Source: Kribbella sp. NBC_01245
Lineage (GTDB): Bacteria; Actinomycetota; Actinomycetes; Propionibacteriales; Kribbellaceae
DNA length: 64,000 nt
NCBI RefSeq assembly: GCF_036226525.1
Contig: NZ_CP108487.1
Location: forward strand, 1,054,001-1,118,000
Direction of reading: 5' to 3'
Below the pieces are notes generated by a model. That model was not told where the DNA came from and ran no database searches. It saw only the letters and a list, made by a program, of their open reading frames with translations. The translations under genes and the position numbers were made by a program. This document shows, in pieces, positions 1 through 10,496 of this stretch; positions within the stretch are counted from its first letter, which is position 1; each line of letters starts with the position of its first letter.

Positions 1-122
1 GGCACGTTCAGCGCCTCGGCCAGTTCGGCGACCGACTGACCCAGGTAGTAGGCGCGGACCACCACCGTCCGGTGGTCCGGTGTCAGTCGGCTCAGCGCTT
101 CGGCGACCTGCAACGGTTCCAT
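1..122 (-). CDS. Sigma-70 region 4 protein, partial (runs off the window start)
   Basis: The visible 40 residues, starting at an ATG four bases after the crotonase stop, read as the beginning of ECF sigma region 4. The stretch EALSRLTPDHRTVVVRAYYL is followed by QSVAELAEALNV, the first helices of the -35-binding helix-turn-helix. A normal ECF factor carries region 2 ahead of this. Here the upstream in-frame sequence lies inside the crotonase gene in another frame and encodes nothing like region 2. The gene is therefore either a region-4-only protein or a truncated sigma gene. It is the last visible member of a minus-strand operon with the next three genes. The C-terminal part lies outside the window. 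Confidence 0.6.
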   Translation of the reverse strand, partial: MEPLQVAEALSRLTPDHRTVVVRAYYLGQSVAELAEALNV

Positions 123-126
123 TCTG

Positions 127-897
127 TTAGGTGGCGCGTTGGAAGACAGGCGTGCGCTTGGCCAGGAACGCATCCGTCCCCTCGCGCATGTCCGGTGTGG
201 TGAACGCCTGCCGGAACGCCGCCGCCTCCAGCTCGAGGCCGGTGACGACGTTCGTTCCGCGAGCGCCGTTGATCGCGTCCTTGCACAGGGCCACCGCGAC
301 AGGCGAGTTCTGCGCGATCTCGCGAAGGGTACGGGCGGCGGCCGCGAGCATGTCCTGCCTGGAATCGAAGACCTCGTTCACGAGTCCGATGCGCTGAGCC
401 TGCGCGGCGTCGATCTTGCGGCCGGAGTAGATCAGTTCACGGGCCAGGCCGGGACCGACCAGCTGCTGCAAACGCACGCAGCCGCCGAAGCCGGGAATCA
501 GTCCGAGCAGCACCTCCGGCTGGCCGAACACGGCCTTCGAGGTCGCATAGATGAAGTCCGCGGCCATCGCCAGTTCGCATCCGCCGCCGAGCGCGTACCC
601 GTCCACGCACGCGATGACCGGTGCGGGCACGCTCTCCAGCAGATTCATCACGGTCTGACCGAGCCGGCCGAACTCGGCACCTTCGGCCGGAGTCATGGCC
701 GCCATTTCGCGGATGTCCGCGCCGGCGACGAACGCGGGTCCAGGCGCACCGGTCAGGATCATCGGTTTGGACGCGGTACGGAGGAAGTGCTGCAGTTCGG
801 TCAGCACCCCGGCGGACAACGCGTTGCGGGCGGATGGGCGGGTGATGGTCAGCGTCACGATGTCGCTGTCCTCGACGTGCAGGTTCAGGTAGTCCAT
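127..897 (-). CDS. Enoyl-CoA hydratase/isomerase (crotonase) family protein
   Basis: This 256-residue protein is a full-length crotonase, the fold that hydrates, isomerises or hydrolyses acyl-CoA thioesters. The oxyanion-hole segments are GADIREM (about residues 60-66) and GYALGGGCELAMAADF (about 100-115). FGQPEVLLGLIPGFGG (about 123-138) carries the glutamate usual in hydratases. A GAGGAG site precedes the ATG and overlaps the stop of the membrane oxidoreductase gene upstream, so the two are probably translated together. The natural substrate is unknown. Its operon with an adenylating enzyme suggests it acts on an acyl group activated there, which is inference. Confidence 0.85.
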   Translation of the reverse strand: MDYLNLHVEDSDIVTLTITRPSARNALSAGVLTELQHFLRTASKPMILTGAPGPAFVAGADIREMAAMTPAEGAEFGRLGQTVMNLLESVPAPVIACVDGYALGGGCELAMAADFIYATSKAVFGQPEVLLGLIPGFGGCVRLQQLVGPGLARELIYSGRKIDAAQAQRIGLVNEVFDSRQDMLAAAARTLREIAQNSPVAVALCKDAINGARGTNVVTGLELEAAAFRQAFTTPDMREGTDAFLAKRTPVFQRAT

Positions 898-906
898 GGT
901 GTCTCC

Positions 907-2103
907 TCACGAGTCCCAGATCGCGCCGAAGGCCGGAATGCCACGCATCTCCAGCTCCTCGACGATCTGCCAGGTGGTCTTTTTGTTGGAGATGCAGATG
1001 ACCGCCTCGGCGCCCGACTGGACGTAGGCCTGATAGGTCAGCGCGAGCAGATCGGGTTTGCCTGCCGCGTCGGTGTCCCAAATGACCGCATCGGGCTGTA
1101 CGGCAAGGATTTCGTCGACCAAGGCGTCGCCGTACGTCTGCCGTGGGTGCCTGGTCGACCAGACCAGCAGCGACGGCGTATCGGCGGCGAGCAGATGCGG
1201 CAGGCACGGGCCGATGCCACTGCCGGTCGCGACCCAGACGACCTTGCGGAACAACTTGTCGATGTTGCCGACCCCCGCGGTCGGGATGCCCTTGACCCAG
1301 ACGTACGCCGGCAGGTCGTCGATGAGCGCGCCCGTCCAGTCCCCGGCGCGCGAGATCGTCAGCCGGAACCCAGCCTGCCCCGGCGTCGGTACGTTGGCGA
1401 AGGAATGCCACTCGAGCAAGGGATTCCGGCTCACCGCGGTGGATGATCCGGCGAACGGCGTCACCCCGTAGTCGAACCACACGAGCGCGACGTGCCGGGA
1501 CGGACGGTCGATCCGGACCGGCACCCGGCGCAACCGCAGCCACGGCAGGGCAACGCTGAACCCCACGACCGAGAGCACCCACAGACTCGTCGTACTGGCG
1601 GTCGCCCCCGCATGCAGTGCGAACAACGCGAGGACGGACCAGCCACCGAATCGATGAGCTCGTTCGAACCAGTCGTGCTGTCGCGCCCGTAGTGCCGGCA
1701 GAGCCAGCACGATCATCGCGATCAGCAGCGCCAGAATCACCCAGGTGAGGGCGAGGGAGGGCGCGGTGAAGGGAAACCAGGCGGTGGCGCAGATCGACGC
1801 GCCGACGTGCAGGCCACCGAAGTGGTACACCTTGCCCATCGTCCACCGGATCCGCAGTGGCCAGTGCGTGGGCACACTGGTCGCCAACCAGAACAGCAGG
1901 TTGATCACGTACTGCTGGCGGATCAGTACGGCGAGGGCGAAGTTGGCGAGCACCATCGACGACGCGTCGACGATCGGGACCAACGCCAGGTTGAGCAGAA
2001 CGACGGCGGCGGCGAGCCGGTTGTGATGGGTGAACGGGCGGCGCTTGACCCTTGCGCGCAACGACCGCCCCGGGCCAGGGAGCGCGAGCTGCGTCGTCGT
2101 CAT
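907..2103 (-). CDS. Six-helix membrane FAD/NAD(P)-binding oxidoreductase, TmpA/TmpL-type
   Basis: The start chosen is the ATG at 2103, which overlaps the stop of the adenylation gene as ATGA and gives 398 residues. The N-terminal half has about six hydrophobic segments (roughly residues 27-45, 50-75, 92-112, 117-140, 155-175 and 180-200). The C-terminal half resembles a ferredoxin-NADP reductase or ferric-reductase cytoplasmic domain: VVWVATGSGIGPCLP is the nucleotide-binding glycine loop and LLVWSTRHPRQTYGD follows. I do not see the paired histidines of a classical haem-binding ferric reductase. The fungal proteins TmpA and TmpL have this same membrane flavoprotein layout. It probably moves electrons from NAD(P)H at the cytoplasmic membrane; the acceptor is not known. 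Confidence 0.75.
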   Translation of the reverse strand: MTTTQLALPGPGRSLRARVKRRPFTHHNRLAAAVVLLNLALVPIVDASSMVLANFALAVLIRQQYVINLLFWLATSVPTHWPLRIRWTMGKVYHFGGLHVGASICATAWFPFTAPSLALTWVILALLIAMIVLALPALRARQHDWFERAHRFGGWSVLALFALHAGATASTTSLWVLSVVGFSVALPWLRLRRVPVRIDRPSRHVALVWFDYGVTPFAGSSTAVSRNPLLEWHSFANVPTPGQAGFRLTISRAGDWTGALIDDLPAYVWVKGIPTAGVGNIDKLFRKVVWVATGSGIGPCLPHLLAADTPSLLVWSTRHPRQTYGDALVDEILAVQPDAVIWDTDAAGKPDLLALTYQAYVQSGAEAVICISNKKTTWQIVEELEMRGIPAFGAIWDS

Positions 2104-3611
2104 GCCACGGTGTCCAACCGGGACACCAGGGCACGCCGGTCGATCTTCCCGCGCTCGGTCATCGGCAGTTTGTCCACCGCCACGATCAGGGTCGGCGAGC
2201 AGTAGTACGGCAGCAGTTCCTCGACGACTTGCCGGGCCACCTCCGGCTGGACGGTCGCCGGGCTGACGAAACCGACCAACCGGTCCTGGTGCAGCACCAC
2301 GGCGGCGCGAGTGCATCCGGGAGTCTGCTCGAGCGCCGAGGTGACGGCGTCCAGTTCGACCCGGAATCCCCCGATCTTCACCTGGTCGTCGGTCCGGCCG
2401 TGGTGTTCCAGCTGACCGTCCGGAGTCCATCGGGCCAGATCTCGGGTGCGGAACATCCTGTTCGCACCACCGAGGAACGGATCCGGCCGGTACCGTTCGG
2501 CGGTCAGCGCCTCGTTACCCAGGTACCCGTCGGTGACGCAGGCGCCTCCGGCCCACATCTCGCCGATCTCGCCGATCGGGCACGGCCGGAGCTCGTCGTC
2601 CAGGATGTACACCGTCGTGTTGGGCACCGGTCTGCCGATGGTCAGCGCGCCGTCGTACCGCTGCATCGTGTTGACGATGGTGACCTCGGTCGGGCCGCAA
2701 CTGTTGTAGAAGGCCGCGCGCCGCGACCAGGCCGCGGCGAGGGGCTGTGGGCATCGTTCACCGGCCACGGCGACCGTATGGACGGCCTGGCATCCTGTCG
2801 GGTCCAGAGTGGACAAGATACTCGGCGTCGCGATGATGACGTTCAGGCTTTCCGCGGTGCTCGCCAGGTTGTTGCCGCGGACAACCAGTGTGCCGCCGTG
2901 CGCGAGCGTGCCGAGGATCTCCCAGGCGGCCATGTCGAAGGCGATGTTCAGCAGTTGCCCGACCCGGTCACCCGGCCGGATTCCCAACGACCCCGGCTCG
3001 GTGAGCAGAACGTTGCAGAGGTTGGCGTGGGTCACCTGGACGCCATTCGGCTGTCCGGTCGTGCCGGACGTGAAGATCACCACGGCCGCGTCCCCGGACC
3101 GCTCGGCTCGAGCTGGGCCGGGCTCGGCCGCGATGGTGTCGATCGAAACGACCTGGCCGAGCTCCGCGGGAAGCTCGTGGTCGTGGGTGGTCAGGATGAC
3201 CTGGATGCCGGCCGTGCTGACGACGTGGCGCAGGTGTCGTGGTGGCGTGATCCGGATGTCCTGCGGCACGTAGGCGGCGCCGGCCTTGAGGATGGCCAGG
3301 ATCCCGACGACCATATGCGCCGAACGTGTGAGGAACAGACCGACCCGATCACCCGGCCGGACGCCGAGTGCGGCCAGCCGGGTGGCGACGTGTTCGGCCC
3401 GCCGGTCGAGTTCCTGATACGTGAGGCGAACGCCGAGGTGTTCCACCGCGATCGCCTGAGGACGGGCGCGCGCCTGGCCTTCGACGGCGTGGTGGATGCG
3501 GCTGAAGGCCGGCCTGCAGACGCGGCCGTGACCGTAACGCTGGAAGAGGATTCGGTCGGCCGGAGCGAGTCCGTGCAACCCGGAAAGCTGAAACGGTGTG
3601 GCCATCCCCAT
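2100..3611 (-). CDS. NRPS-like stand-alone adenylation (AMP-binding) protein
   Basis: This 503-residue protein is an adenylate-forming enzyme of the amino-acid adenylation type. Motifs in order are LTYQELDRRAEHVA (A1 region), LKAGAAYVPQD (A2), VIFTSGTTGQPNGVQVTH (A3, the P-loop), SCGPTEVTI (A5), GEMWAGGACVTDGYLGN (A6), FRTRDLARW (A7), GRTDDQVKIGGFRVEL (A8) and LPMTERGKIDRRAL (A10, with the catalytic lysine). There is no carrier-protein or condensation domain, so the acyl-AMP has no in-protein thiolation site. The site AAGGAGG lies 4 bases before ATG 3611 and 10 before ATG 3605, and either may be used. The 3' end overlaps the membrane oxidoreductase start. Confidence 0.85.
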   Translation of the reverse strand: MGMATPFQLSGLHGLAPADRILFQRYGHGRVCRPAFSRIHHAVEGQARARPQAIAVEHLGVRLTYQELDRRAEHVATRLAALGVRPGDRVGLFLTRSAHMVVGILAILKAGAAYVPQDIRITPPRHLRHVVSTAGIQVILTTHDHELPAELGQVVSIDTIAAEPGPARAERSGDAAVVIFTSGTTGQPNGVQVTHANLCNVLLTEPGSLGIRPGDRVGQLLNIAFDMAAWEILGTLAHGGTLVVRGNNLASTAESLNVIIATPSILSTLDPTGCQAVHTVAVAGERCPQPLAAAWSRRAAFYNSCGPTEVTIVNTMQRYDGALTIGRPVPNTTVYILDDELRPCPIGEIGEMWAGGACVTDGYLGNEALTAERYRPDPFLGGANRMFRTRDLARWTPDGQLEHHGRTDDQVKIGGFRVELDAVTSALEQTPGCTRAAVVLHQDRLVGFVSPATVQPEVARQVVEELLPYYCSPTLIVAVDKLPMTERGKIDRRALVSRLDTVA

Positions 3612-3995
3612 GAGACCTCCTTGGTCGGTACTGGGTGTAGCTGCATGATTACGGAGTGCATTGACCTGTGGACGTGACGTGTCCGCGCTCCCGCCGACGC
3701 TCGCGCCGACGGCTACGACACGCTGGTGAGTGCCCGAGTGGTCACGCGCATTCCTGCGCGTACTCAAGAGCAGTTAAAGCTGATATCTGCAATGACGAAG
3801 CTGGCATTGTCGAGGAACTTCCGCAGAACGCATTGGGACCTCCGGTGTGGGGCGGTTCCGCGGTCGTTGCCATGGTCAAAGGAAAACACTGTGGTGACGA
3901 CCGGGAAGGACACCGTAGAACTATGATTGAAAATGAAGCTACCACAAAGAAACATTGGCCCACCATGGTTTGGGTGGGGTTTCCGGGCATAAAGC
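3612..3995. other. AT-richer intergenic region upstream of the adenylation operon
   Basis: Between the GH5 gene end and the adenylation gene start lie about 540 bases with visibly lower GC than the flanking genes, notably 3760-3960 and 4030-4140. Short plus-strand frames exist here, but none has a convincing ribosome-binding site or a sequence I recognise. It probably holds the promoter of the minus-strand redox operon. No RNA gene was identified. Confidence 0.4.
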
Positions 3996-4027
3996 GAGGG
4001 CAGATCGGCCGTCGCCGATCTGCCCTC
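3996..4027. terminator. Strong stem-loop downstream of the GH5 cellulase gene
   Basis: A perfect 14-bp inverted repeat (GAGGGCAGATCGGC and its complement) encloses a 4-base loop. It lies about 120 bases past the stop of the minus-strand GH5 gene. On the minus strand AAA-like runs rather than a clean U-tract follow, so it may act as a stabilising or rho-assisted terminator. It probably isolates the cellulase transcript from the adenylation operon. Confidence 0.6.
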
Positions 4028-4150
4028 TGACCTGGTTTTCTATTGCTATCTGTATTTAATTCTGAGCATTCTTCTCAACGGCCTGCAGTGCTGGTCTGCG
4101 ACCGTGCTGGAATTACCGAATCAATTAATCACCCAGGGCGTGGATCCGAT

Positions 4151-5212
4151 TCATAGCCCCCAGCCGTACCTGATCCGGTCACGACCGGAGGAATTGCGGA
4201 CGGTCAGGTTGAGGTTGGTGCCGCTACCGCTCAGGGCGAACATCGAATACCAGTCATAACCGCCGCCGTTGGTGCGCTTGCCGCCGAGCGCGGGCCAGTA
4301 GGTGCCACCCATCTGATTGTCACGCATGACCTGTGTGACGGCGCGAACGTAACGCACGAAATTGTCGGTGCTGGCCGCATTGGCATAGTTGAGGCCGGTG
4401 GACATCGGCGCGCCGTACTCGGTCATGACCGCGCGGGAAGCGCAGTTCCCCAGGCGCGTCTGAATATGGCTTCGGAAACCGTCGTACGTCATTGGGCCAT
4501 AGAAGAAGGTGTAGTAGTGGAAAGACAGCAGCGTTCCACTGAAGCGGCTGTCGTTGCAGATATCCCGTAGGTCCTGGCTGAAGCCGGTGCCGCCGATGAG
4601 CACCCGGCTGGGCACCGCCGAATAGTGGTAGCGGAGCCAGTTCGCCGCGACATTGCGCCAGTCCGTCGAGCTGTAGCCGTGGGGCTCGTTCATCGGCTCG
4701 AAATACACGTTGGTGTTGGAGCCGTAGGTGCTGGTCACACGGGACCACATGGTGTTCCACGCGGCGTAGTTCGTGACCTTGCCACCCGAGGCGGCGCCGT
4801 CCTCCCAGTAGGCGAGAATGACCTTGAATCCGCGCTCGGTCGCGGCGTCGATGGCACCCCGATAGTTGTTCCACCAGGTCGTGCCCACGGTGTGGGTGTT
4901 GATCGGCAGCCGGACGGTGTTGACGCCCATCGCCGCCATGTCGTCGTACAGGGCATTGGCCTTGGCCCGCACGGTCGCGTTGCTGTCGGTCTGGCTCAGG
5001 CCCGAGATGACGAGCGGGCCCCTGCTGAAGTTGTCACCCAGTACGGCCCAGTTCATCCCTCGGAACTGGTTGGTGGCGGCGCTGGCGGGCGCCGGGGTGG
5101 CGACAACCCCGCCCACCGCGAGTGCGGTCGCCACAACAAGGCTCAGCAATCGGCGCAACGATCGAGTGTTCCGCGATGGTTTTGCTACGTACTCGTGCGG
5201 TCTTCCGTTCAT
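4151..5212 (-). CDS. Secreted GH5-family cellulase/glycosidase
   Basis: This 353-residue exported glycoside hydrolase has a positively charged N-terminus, a hydrophobic core (SLVVATALAVGGVVA) and an AxA-type cleavage site near ASAATNQF (about residue 46). The catalytic domain follows directly, with no carbohydrate-binding module. The family 5 landmarks are YFEPMNEPHG, whose Glu176 is the likely acid/base, and VMTEYGAP, whose Glu265 is the likely nucleophile. The sequence suggests endo-acting cleavage of a beta-glucan or mannan, but the substrate cannot be fixed by eye. The ATG at 5212 has a GAGAGGCG site five bases upstream. It is transcribed away from the xylanase operon, sharing the 5213-5756 spacer. 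Confidence 0.85.
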   Translation of the reverse strand: MNGRPHEYVAKPSRNTRSLRRLLSLVVATALAVGGVVATPAPASAATNQFRGMNWAVLGDNFSRGPLVISGLSQTDSNATVRAKANALYDDMAAMGVNTVRLPINTHTVGTTWWNNYRGAIDAATERGFKVILAYWEDGAASGGKVTNYAAWNTMWSRVTSTYGSNTNVYFEPMNEPHGYSSTDWRNVAANWLRYHYSAVPSRVLIGGTGFSQDLRDICNDSRFSGTLLSFHYYTFFYGPMTYDGFRSHIQTRLGNCASRAVMTEYGAPMSTGLNYANAASTDNFVRYVRAVTQVMRDNQMGGTYWPALGGKRTNGGGYDWYSMFALSGSGTNLNLTVRNSSGRDRIRYGWGL

Positions 5213-5442
5213 GTTTTCGCCTCTCCGAGCGGCTCGAGGGCTACGCCGCTTCGGCTGGTGCGCGGCGTGACATGTTCAAGAAATATGGCCCCCGAGCCAG
5301 ACCGTGTCCATCAGCCGATCAGAGGTGGGCAAGAACGTTCAGAATCGAACAAATACGCTTGATCACGGTGGCCGGCGACCGAAGTCGCGGGCCGACTGCC
5401 GAAGGGAAGGCACAGCGGTCCGCCCTAATAAGACTGAACCAT

Positions 5443-5456
5443 TTTGGTACACCAAA
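5443..5456. promoter_or_regulatory. Inverted repeat TTTGGT-AC-ACCAAA, possible operator
   Basis: A 6-bp perfect inverted repeat with a 2-base spacer sits near the middle of the GH5/GH10 spacer in an AT-richer stretch. It is flanked by a repeated AGACTGAA (5431-5438 and about 5464). Its position about 230 bases from the GH5 start suggests regulator binding, but the family is not identified. Confidence 0.35.
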
Positions 5457-5489
5457 CTTGATGAGACTGAAGCATTGCGCTCTCCGTAA

Positions 5490-7247
<1,758 letters not shown>

Positions 7248-7262
7248 CCGAAGGAGAAGGAC

Positions 7263-8786
7263 ATGCATCGCATGAAGAGGACCCGGTACGGCCGGCGCCC
7301 GACGGCGCTCGGCCTGGTGATAGCCCTTGTGGCCGGTCTGCTGGCTGCGGTCGGCGTGATTCCGGCACAAGCGGCCACTGTCGACCCGAACGCTTGGTAC
7401 GTCTTGGTCAACCGCGCCAGTGGCAAGGCAATGGATGTCTCGGGGGCGAGCACCGCCAACGGCGCCGCCATCCAGCAGTGGTCGCGGCACGATGGCACCA
7501 ATCAGCAGTTCCAGTTCGTGGATTCCGGTGGCGGGTACTACCGGCTGCGGGCACGGCATTCCGCCAAGGTGCTCGACGTGCTCAACGCCTCGACCGCCGA
7601 CGGCGCCGGCATCGCGCAGTGGACCGAGCACAACGGAACGAACCAGCAGTTCCGGTTGGCCGACTCGCCAGACGGCAACGTCCGGCTGATCAACCGCAAC
7701 AGCAACAAGGCTCTCGAGGTCCCGAGTGGTTCCACCGCGAACGGGACGACGATCGTGCAGCGCTCCGACGGCGGCGGGACCAACCAGCAGTGGCTGCTGG
7801 TCCCCATCGGCGGCGGCAACCCAAGCGGTCCGCTGCCGTCCACCTTCCGGTGGTCCTCCAGCGGTGTGCTTGCCGGGCCGAAGGCCGACGCGCAACACCC
7901 CAACCGCTACGCCATCAAGGACTTCTCGGTGGTACGCCACAACAACCAGTGGCTGGTCTACGCCACGACGGCCGGATCGAACGGGTGGGGCCTGGTGAAC
8001 TTCAACTTCGGTGACTGGTCACAGGCCGCGGCAGCTCCGCACACCTACCTGGATACGGCCTCGGCGATCGGGCCGGGCTACCGTGCCGCCCCGCAGTTGT
8101 TCCATTTCGCGCCGCAGAACCTGTGGTACCTGGTCTACCAGACCGCGCCACCGACGTACTCGACCAGCACCAACCCGGCCGATCCGCGATCGTGGTCGGC
8201 ACCGCGCACGTTCATCGCCACCGAACCCGACATCGTGCGGGAGAACAAGGGTGACGGTACCTGGATCGACTTCTGGGTCATCTGTGACACCACGAACTGC
8301 TTCTTGTTCTTCAGCGACGACAACGGCCACATCTACCGGGCACAGACCAGCCTGGCCAACTTCCCCAACGGATTCGGCAACACGCAGATCGTGCTGTCGG
8401 ATTCCAAGTTCGCCCTGTTCGAGGCGACCAATGTGTACAAGGTGGCCGGGTCCAACCAGTACCTCCTGATGCAGGAGGCGATCGGCGGCACCGGACGGCG
8501 GTACTTCCGGTCCTTTGTGTCCAGCAGCCTCACCGGCAACTGGACCCCGTTGGCCGCAACGGAAAGCCAACCCTTCGCCGGCCGCAACAACGTCACCTTC
8601 CCCAACGGCGCCTGGACCCAGGACATCAGCCATGGCGAGCTGGTCCGCGCAAGCAACGACCAGACGCTGACGATCAATCCCTGCCGGCTGCAATTCGTCT
8701 ACCAGGGCCAGGATCCCGGTGCCGGTGGCGACTACCTGAAGCTGCCTTGGCGGATGGGCCTGCTCACCCAGACCAACTCCTGCTGA
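7263..8786 (+). CDS. Secreted GH62 alpha-L-arabinofuranosidase with N-terminal CBM13
   Basis: This 507-residue secreted enzyme removes arabinofuranosyl side groups from arabinoxylan. After the signal peptide (cleavage near AQAATVDP, about residue 39), a ricin-type CBM13 (about 42-180) has three NQQF/NQQW repeats. The GH62 five-bladed propeller (about 195-507) starts at FRWSSSGVLAGPKAD. Conserved acids are the Asp of AIKDFSVV, the Asp of WIDFWVICD and the Glu of FALFEATNVYKV. The module is N-terminal, unlike in the neighbouring genes where it is C-terminal. The ATG at 7263 follows AAGGAGAAGG, 15 bases after the xylanase stop. Confidence 0.93.
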   Translation: MHRMKRTRYGRRPTALGLVIALVAGLLAAVGVIPAQAATVDPNAWYVLVNRASGKAMDVSGASTANGAAIQQWSRHDGTNQQFQFVDSGGGYYRLRARHSAKVLDVLNASTADGAGIAQWTEHNGTNQQFRLADSPDGNVRLINRNSNKALEVPSGSTANGTTIVQRSDGGGTNQQWLLVPIGGGNPSGPLPSTFRWSSSGVLAGPKADAQHPNRYAIKDFSVVRHNNQWLVYATTAGSNGWGLVNFNFGDWSQAAAAPHTYLDTASAIGPGYRAAPQLFHFAPQNLWYLVYQTAPPTYSTSTNPADPRSWSAPRTFIATEPDIVRENKGDGTWIDFWVICDTTNCFLFFSDDNGHIYRAQTSLANFPNGFGNTQIVLSDSKFALFEATNVYKVAGSNQYLLMQEAIGGTGRRYFRSFVSSSLTGNWTPLAATESQPFAGRNNVTFPNGAWTQDISHGELVRASNDQTLTINPCRLQFVYQGQDPGAGGDYLKLPWRMGLLTQTNSC

Positions 8787-8796
8787 AGGAGCAACG

Positions 8797-10437
8797 ATGA
8801 TCACTCGATCACGCGGCCGACTGGTCGCCATGGTAGCGATCGCGGCGTTGGCACTGGTGACGCTGGGGCCTGACCGGCAGCCGGCCGGCGCGGCGCCTGG
8901 CAGCCCGGCGCTCACTCCGCCGTTGGGGTGGAACAGCTGGAACAGCTTCGGCTGCGGCGTCACCGAGACAGCGGTGCGCCAGGCGGCGGACGCGATGGTC
9001 TCGTCGGGGATGCGGGACGTGGGCTACCAGTACGTCGTGGTCGACGACTGCTGGTTCGATCCGCAGCGTGATGCCCAGGGCAATCTCCGTGCCCACCCGA
9101 CGAAGTTCCCCAGTGGCATGAAGGCATTGGGCGACTACATCCACAACCGCGGCTTGAAGTTCGGGATCTATCAGGTGCCGACCGAGCGCACCTGCGCTCA
9201 GGGCGGCGGCGCACACCCGGGTTCCACCGGCAGCATGGGGCACGAGGTGCAGGACGCGCGCACCTTCGCGTCCTGGGGAGTGGACTACCTGAAGTACGAC
9301 TGGTGCTCCCCGAACGGCACGCGGGACCAGCAGATCGCCCGGTTCTCGATCATGCGGGACGCGTTGCGTGCCAGTGGACGGCCGATCGTGTACAGCATCA
9401 ACTCGAACAGCTATCACGCCCCCACCGGCGACAAACACAACTGGGGTGATGTCGCCGACCTGTGGCGCACGACCGAGGACCTGCTGGACATCTGGCAGAA
9501 CGGCAACACCAACAGCTATCCGATGGGCGTGGGCAATGTCGTCGACATCACCGCGCCCCTGGCGGCACAGGCTGGGCCAGGCCACTGGAACGACCCGGAC
9601 ATGCTCGTGGTCGGACGCCCCGGCCTGACGCTGACGGAGTCCCGATCGCATTTCGCACTCTGGGCTCTGATGGCCGCACCATTGATGGCGGGCAACGACA
9701 TCCGCACCATGTCCGCCGAAGTGAGCGCGATCCTGCGTAACCCACGGCTGCTGGCGGTGAATCAGGACAAGCTCGGCGCCGGCGGCCGCCGGGTGCGCGA
9801 CGACGGCGCCACGGAGGTATTCGCCAAACCGCTGTCGGACGGATCGGTCGCGGTCGGCCTGTTCAACCGCGGCAGCGCGACCACCACCGTCACCACCACG
9901 GCGGCGCAACTCGGGTTGTCCGGCGGGTCGTTGAGGCTGACCGACCTGTGGACCGGGGCAACCTCCAGCAGCGGCGGACAGATCTCTGCCGTCGTCCCGG
10001 CCCACGGGGTGGCGGCATATCGAGTCACCGGCGGTACCCCAGTCGCCAGTACGACCTCCAGATTTCGGGGTACCGGCTCGGGCCGTTGCCTGGACGTGAG
10101 CAACGGCTCGACCGCGTCCGGCGCGGCTGTGGTGATCTGGGACTGCCGCACCGCGGCGAGCCAATCATGGACGACCTGGGCCGGTGGCGAGATTCGGGTC
10201 TTCGGTGACAAGTGCCTGGGCACCGAGAACCAGGGCACCGCCAACGGCACGCGAGTGGTCACCTCGTCGTGCAATGGCCAGACCGGCCAGAAGTGGGCCC
10301 TCAACTCCGACGGATCCCTGACCAATGTCGCCGCCGGCTCCTGCCTGGATGTCAACCAGGCCGCCACCACGAATGGATCACCGCTGATCCTCTGGAGCTG
10401 CAACAACCAGGCCAACCAGAAATGGTCCCGCACCTGA
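8797..10437 (+). CDS. Secreted GH27 alpha-galactosidase or beta-L-arabinopyranosidase with CBM13
   Basis: This 546-residue secreted protein has a signal peptide (about residues 1-32) and a GH27 catalytic barrel opening with LTPPLGWNSWNSFGC. The nucleophile is Asp168 in DYLKYDWC. The acid/base is Asp228 in LWRTTED, matching the human alpha-galactosidase A position. A C-terminal antiparallel beta domain and a CBM13 trefoil (about 420-546) follow. GH27 includes both alpha-galactosidases and beta-L-arabinopyranosidases. The arabinoxylan context makes the second activity worth testing, but the sequence alone does not separate them. A GAAGGAG site precedes the ATG. Confidence 0.92.
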   Translation: MITRSRGRLVAMVAIAALALVTLGPDRQPAGAAPGSPALTPPLGWNSWNSFGCGVTETAVRQAADAMVSSGMRDVGYQYVVVDDCWFDPQRDAQGNLRAHPTKFPSGMKALGDYIHNRGLKFGIYQVPTERTCAQGGGAHPGSTGSMGHEVQDARTFASWGVDYLKYDWCSPNGTRDQQIARFSIMRDALRASGRPIVYSINSNSYHAPTGDKHNWGDVADLWRTTEDLLDIWQNGNTNSYPMGVGNVVDITAPLAAQAGPGHWNDPDMLVVGRPGLTLTESRSHFALWALMAAPLMAGNDIRTMSAEVSAILRNPRLLAVNQDKLGAGGRRVRDDGATEVFAKPLSDGSVAVGLFNRGSATTTVTTTAAQLGLSGGSLRLTDLWTGATSSSGGQISAVVPAHGVAAYRVTGGTPVASTTSRFRGTGSGRCLDVSNGSTASGAAVVIWDCRTAASQSWTTWAGGEIRVFGDKCLGTENQGTANGTRVVTSSCNGQTGQKWALNSDGSLTNVAAGSCLDVNQAATTNGSPLILWSCNNQANQKWSRT

Positions 10438-10496
10438 GGCGCCGAACAGGCACTGGACCTTCACCCGTTCTCTGAGATCAAAGGTGTGACTTTGCT

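Noticed and set aside
139..1446. Long plus-strand open frame opposite the crotonase and oxidoreductase
   Set aside because: It is rich in Arg, Gly and Ala with no family resemblance and lies antisense to two well-supported genes; a codon-bias shadow.
907..2103. Classical haem-containing ferric reductase
   Set aside because: The reductase domain is present, but I do not see the conserved histidine pairs on two helices that hold the haems.
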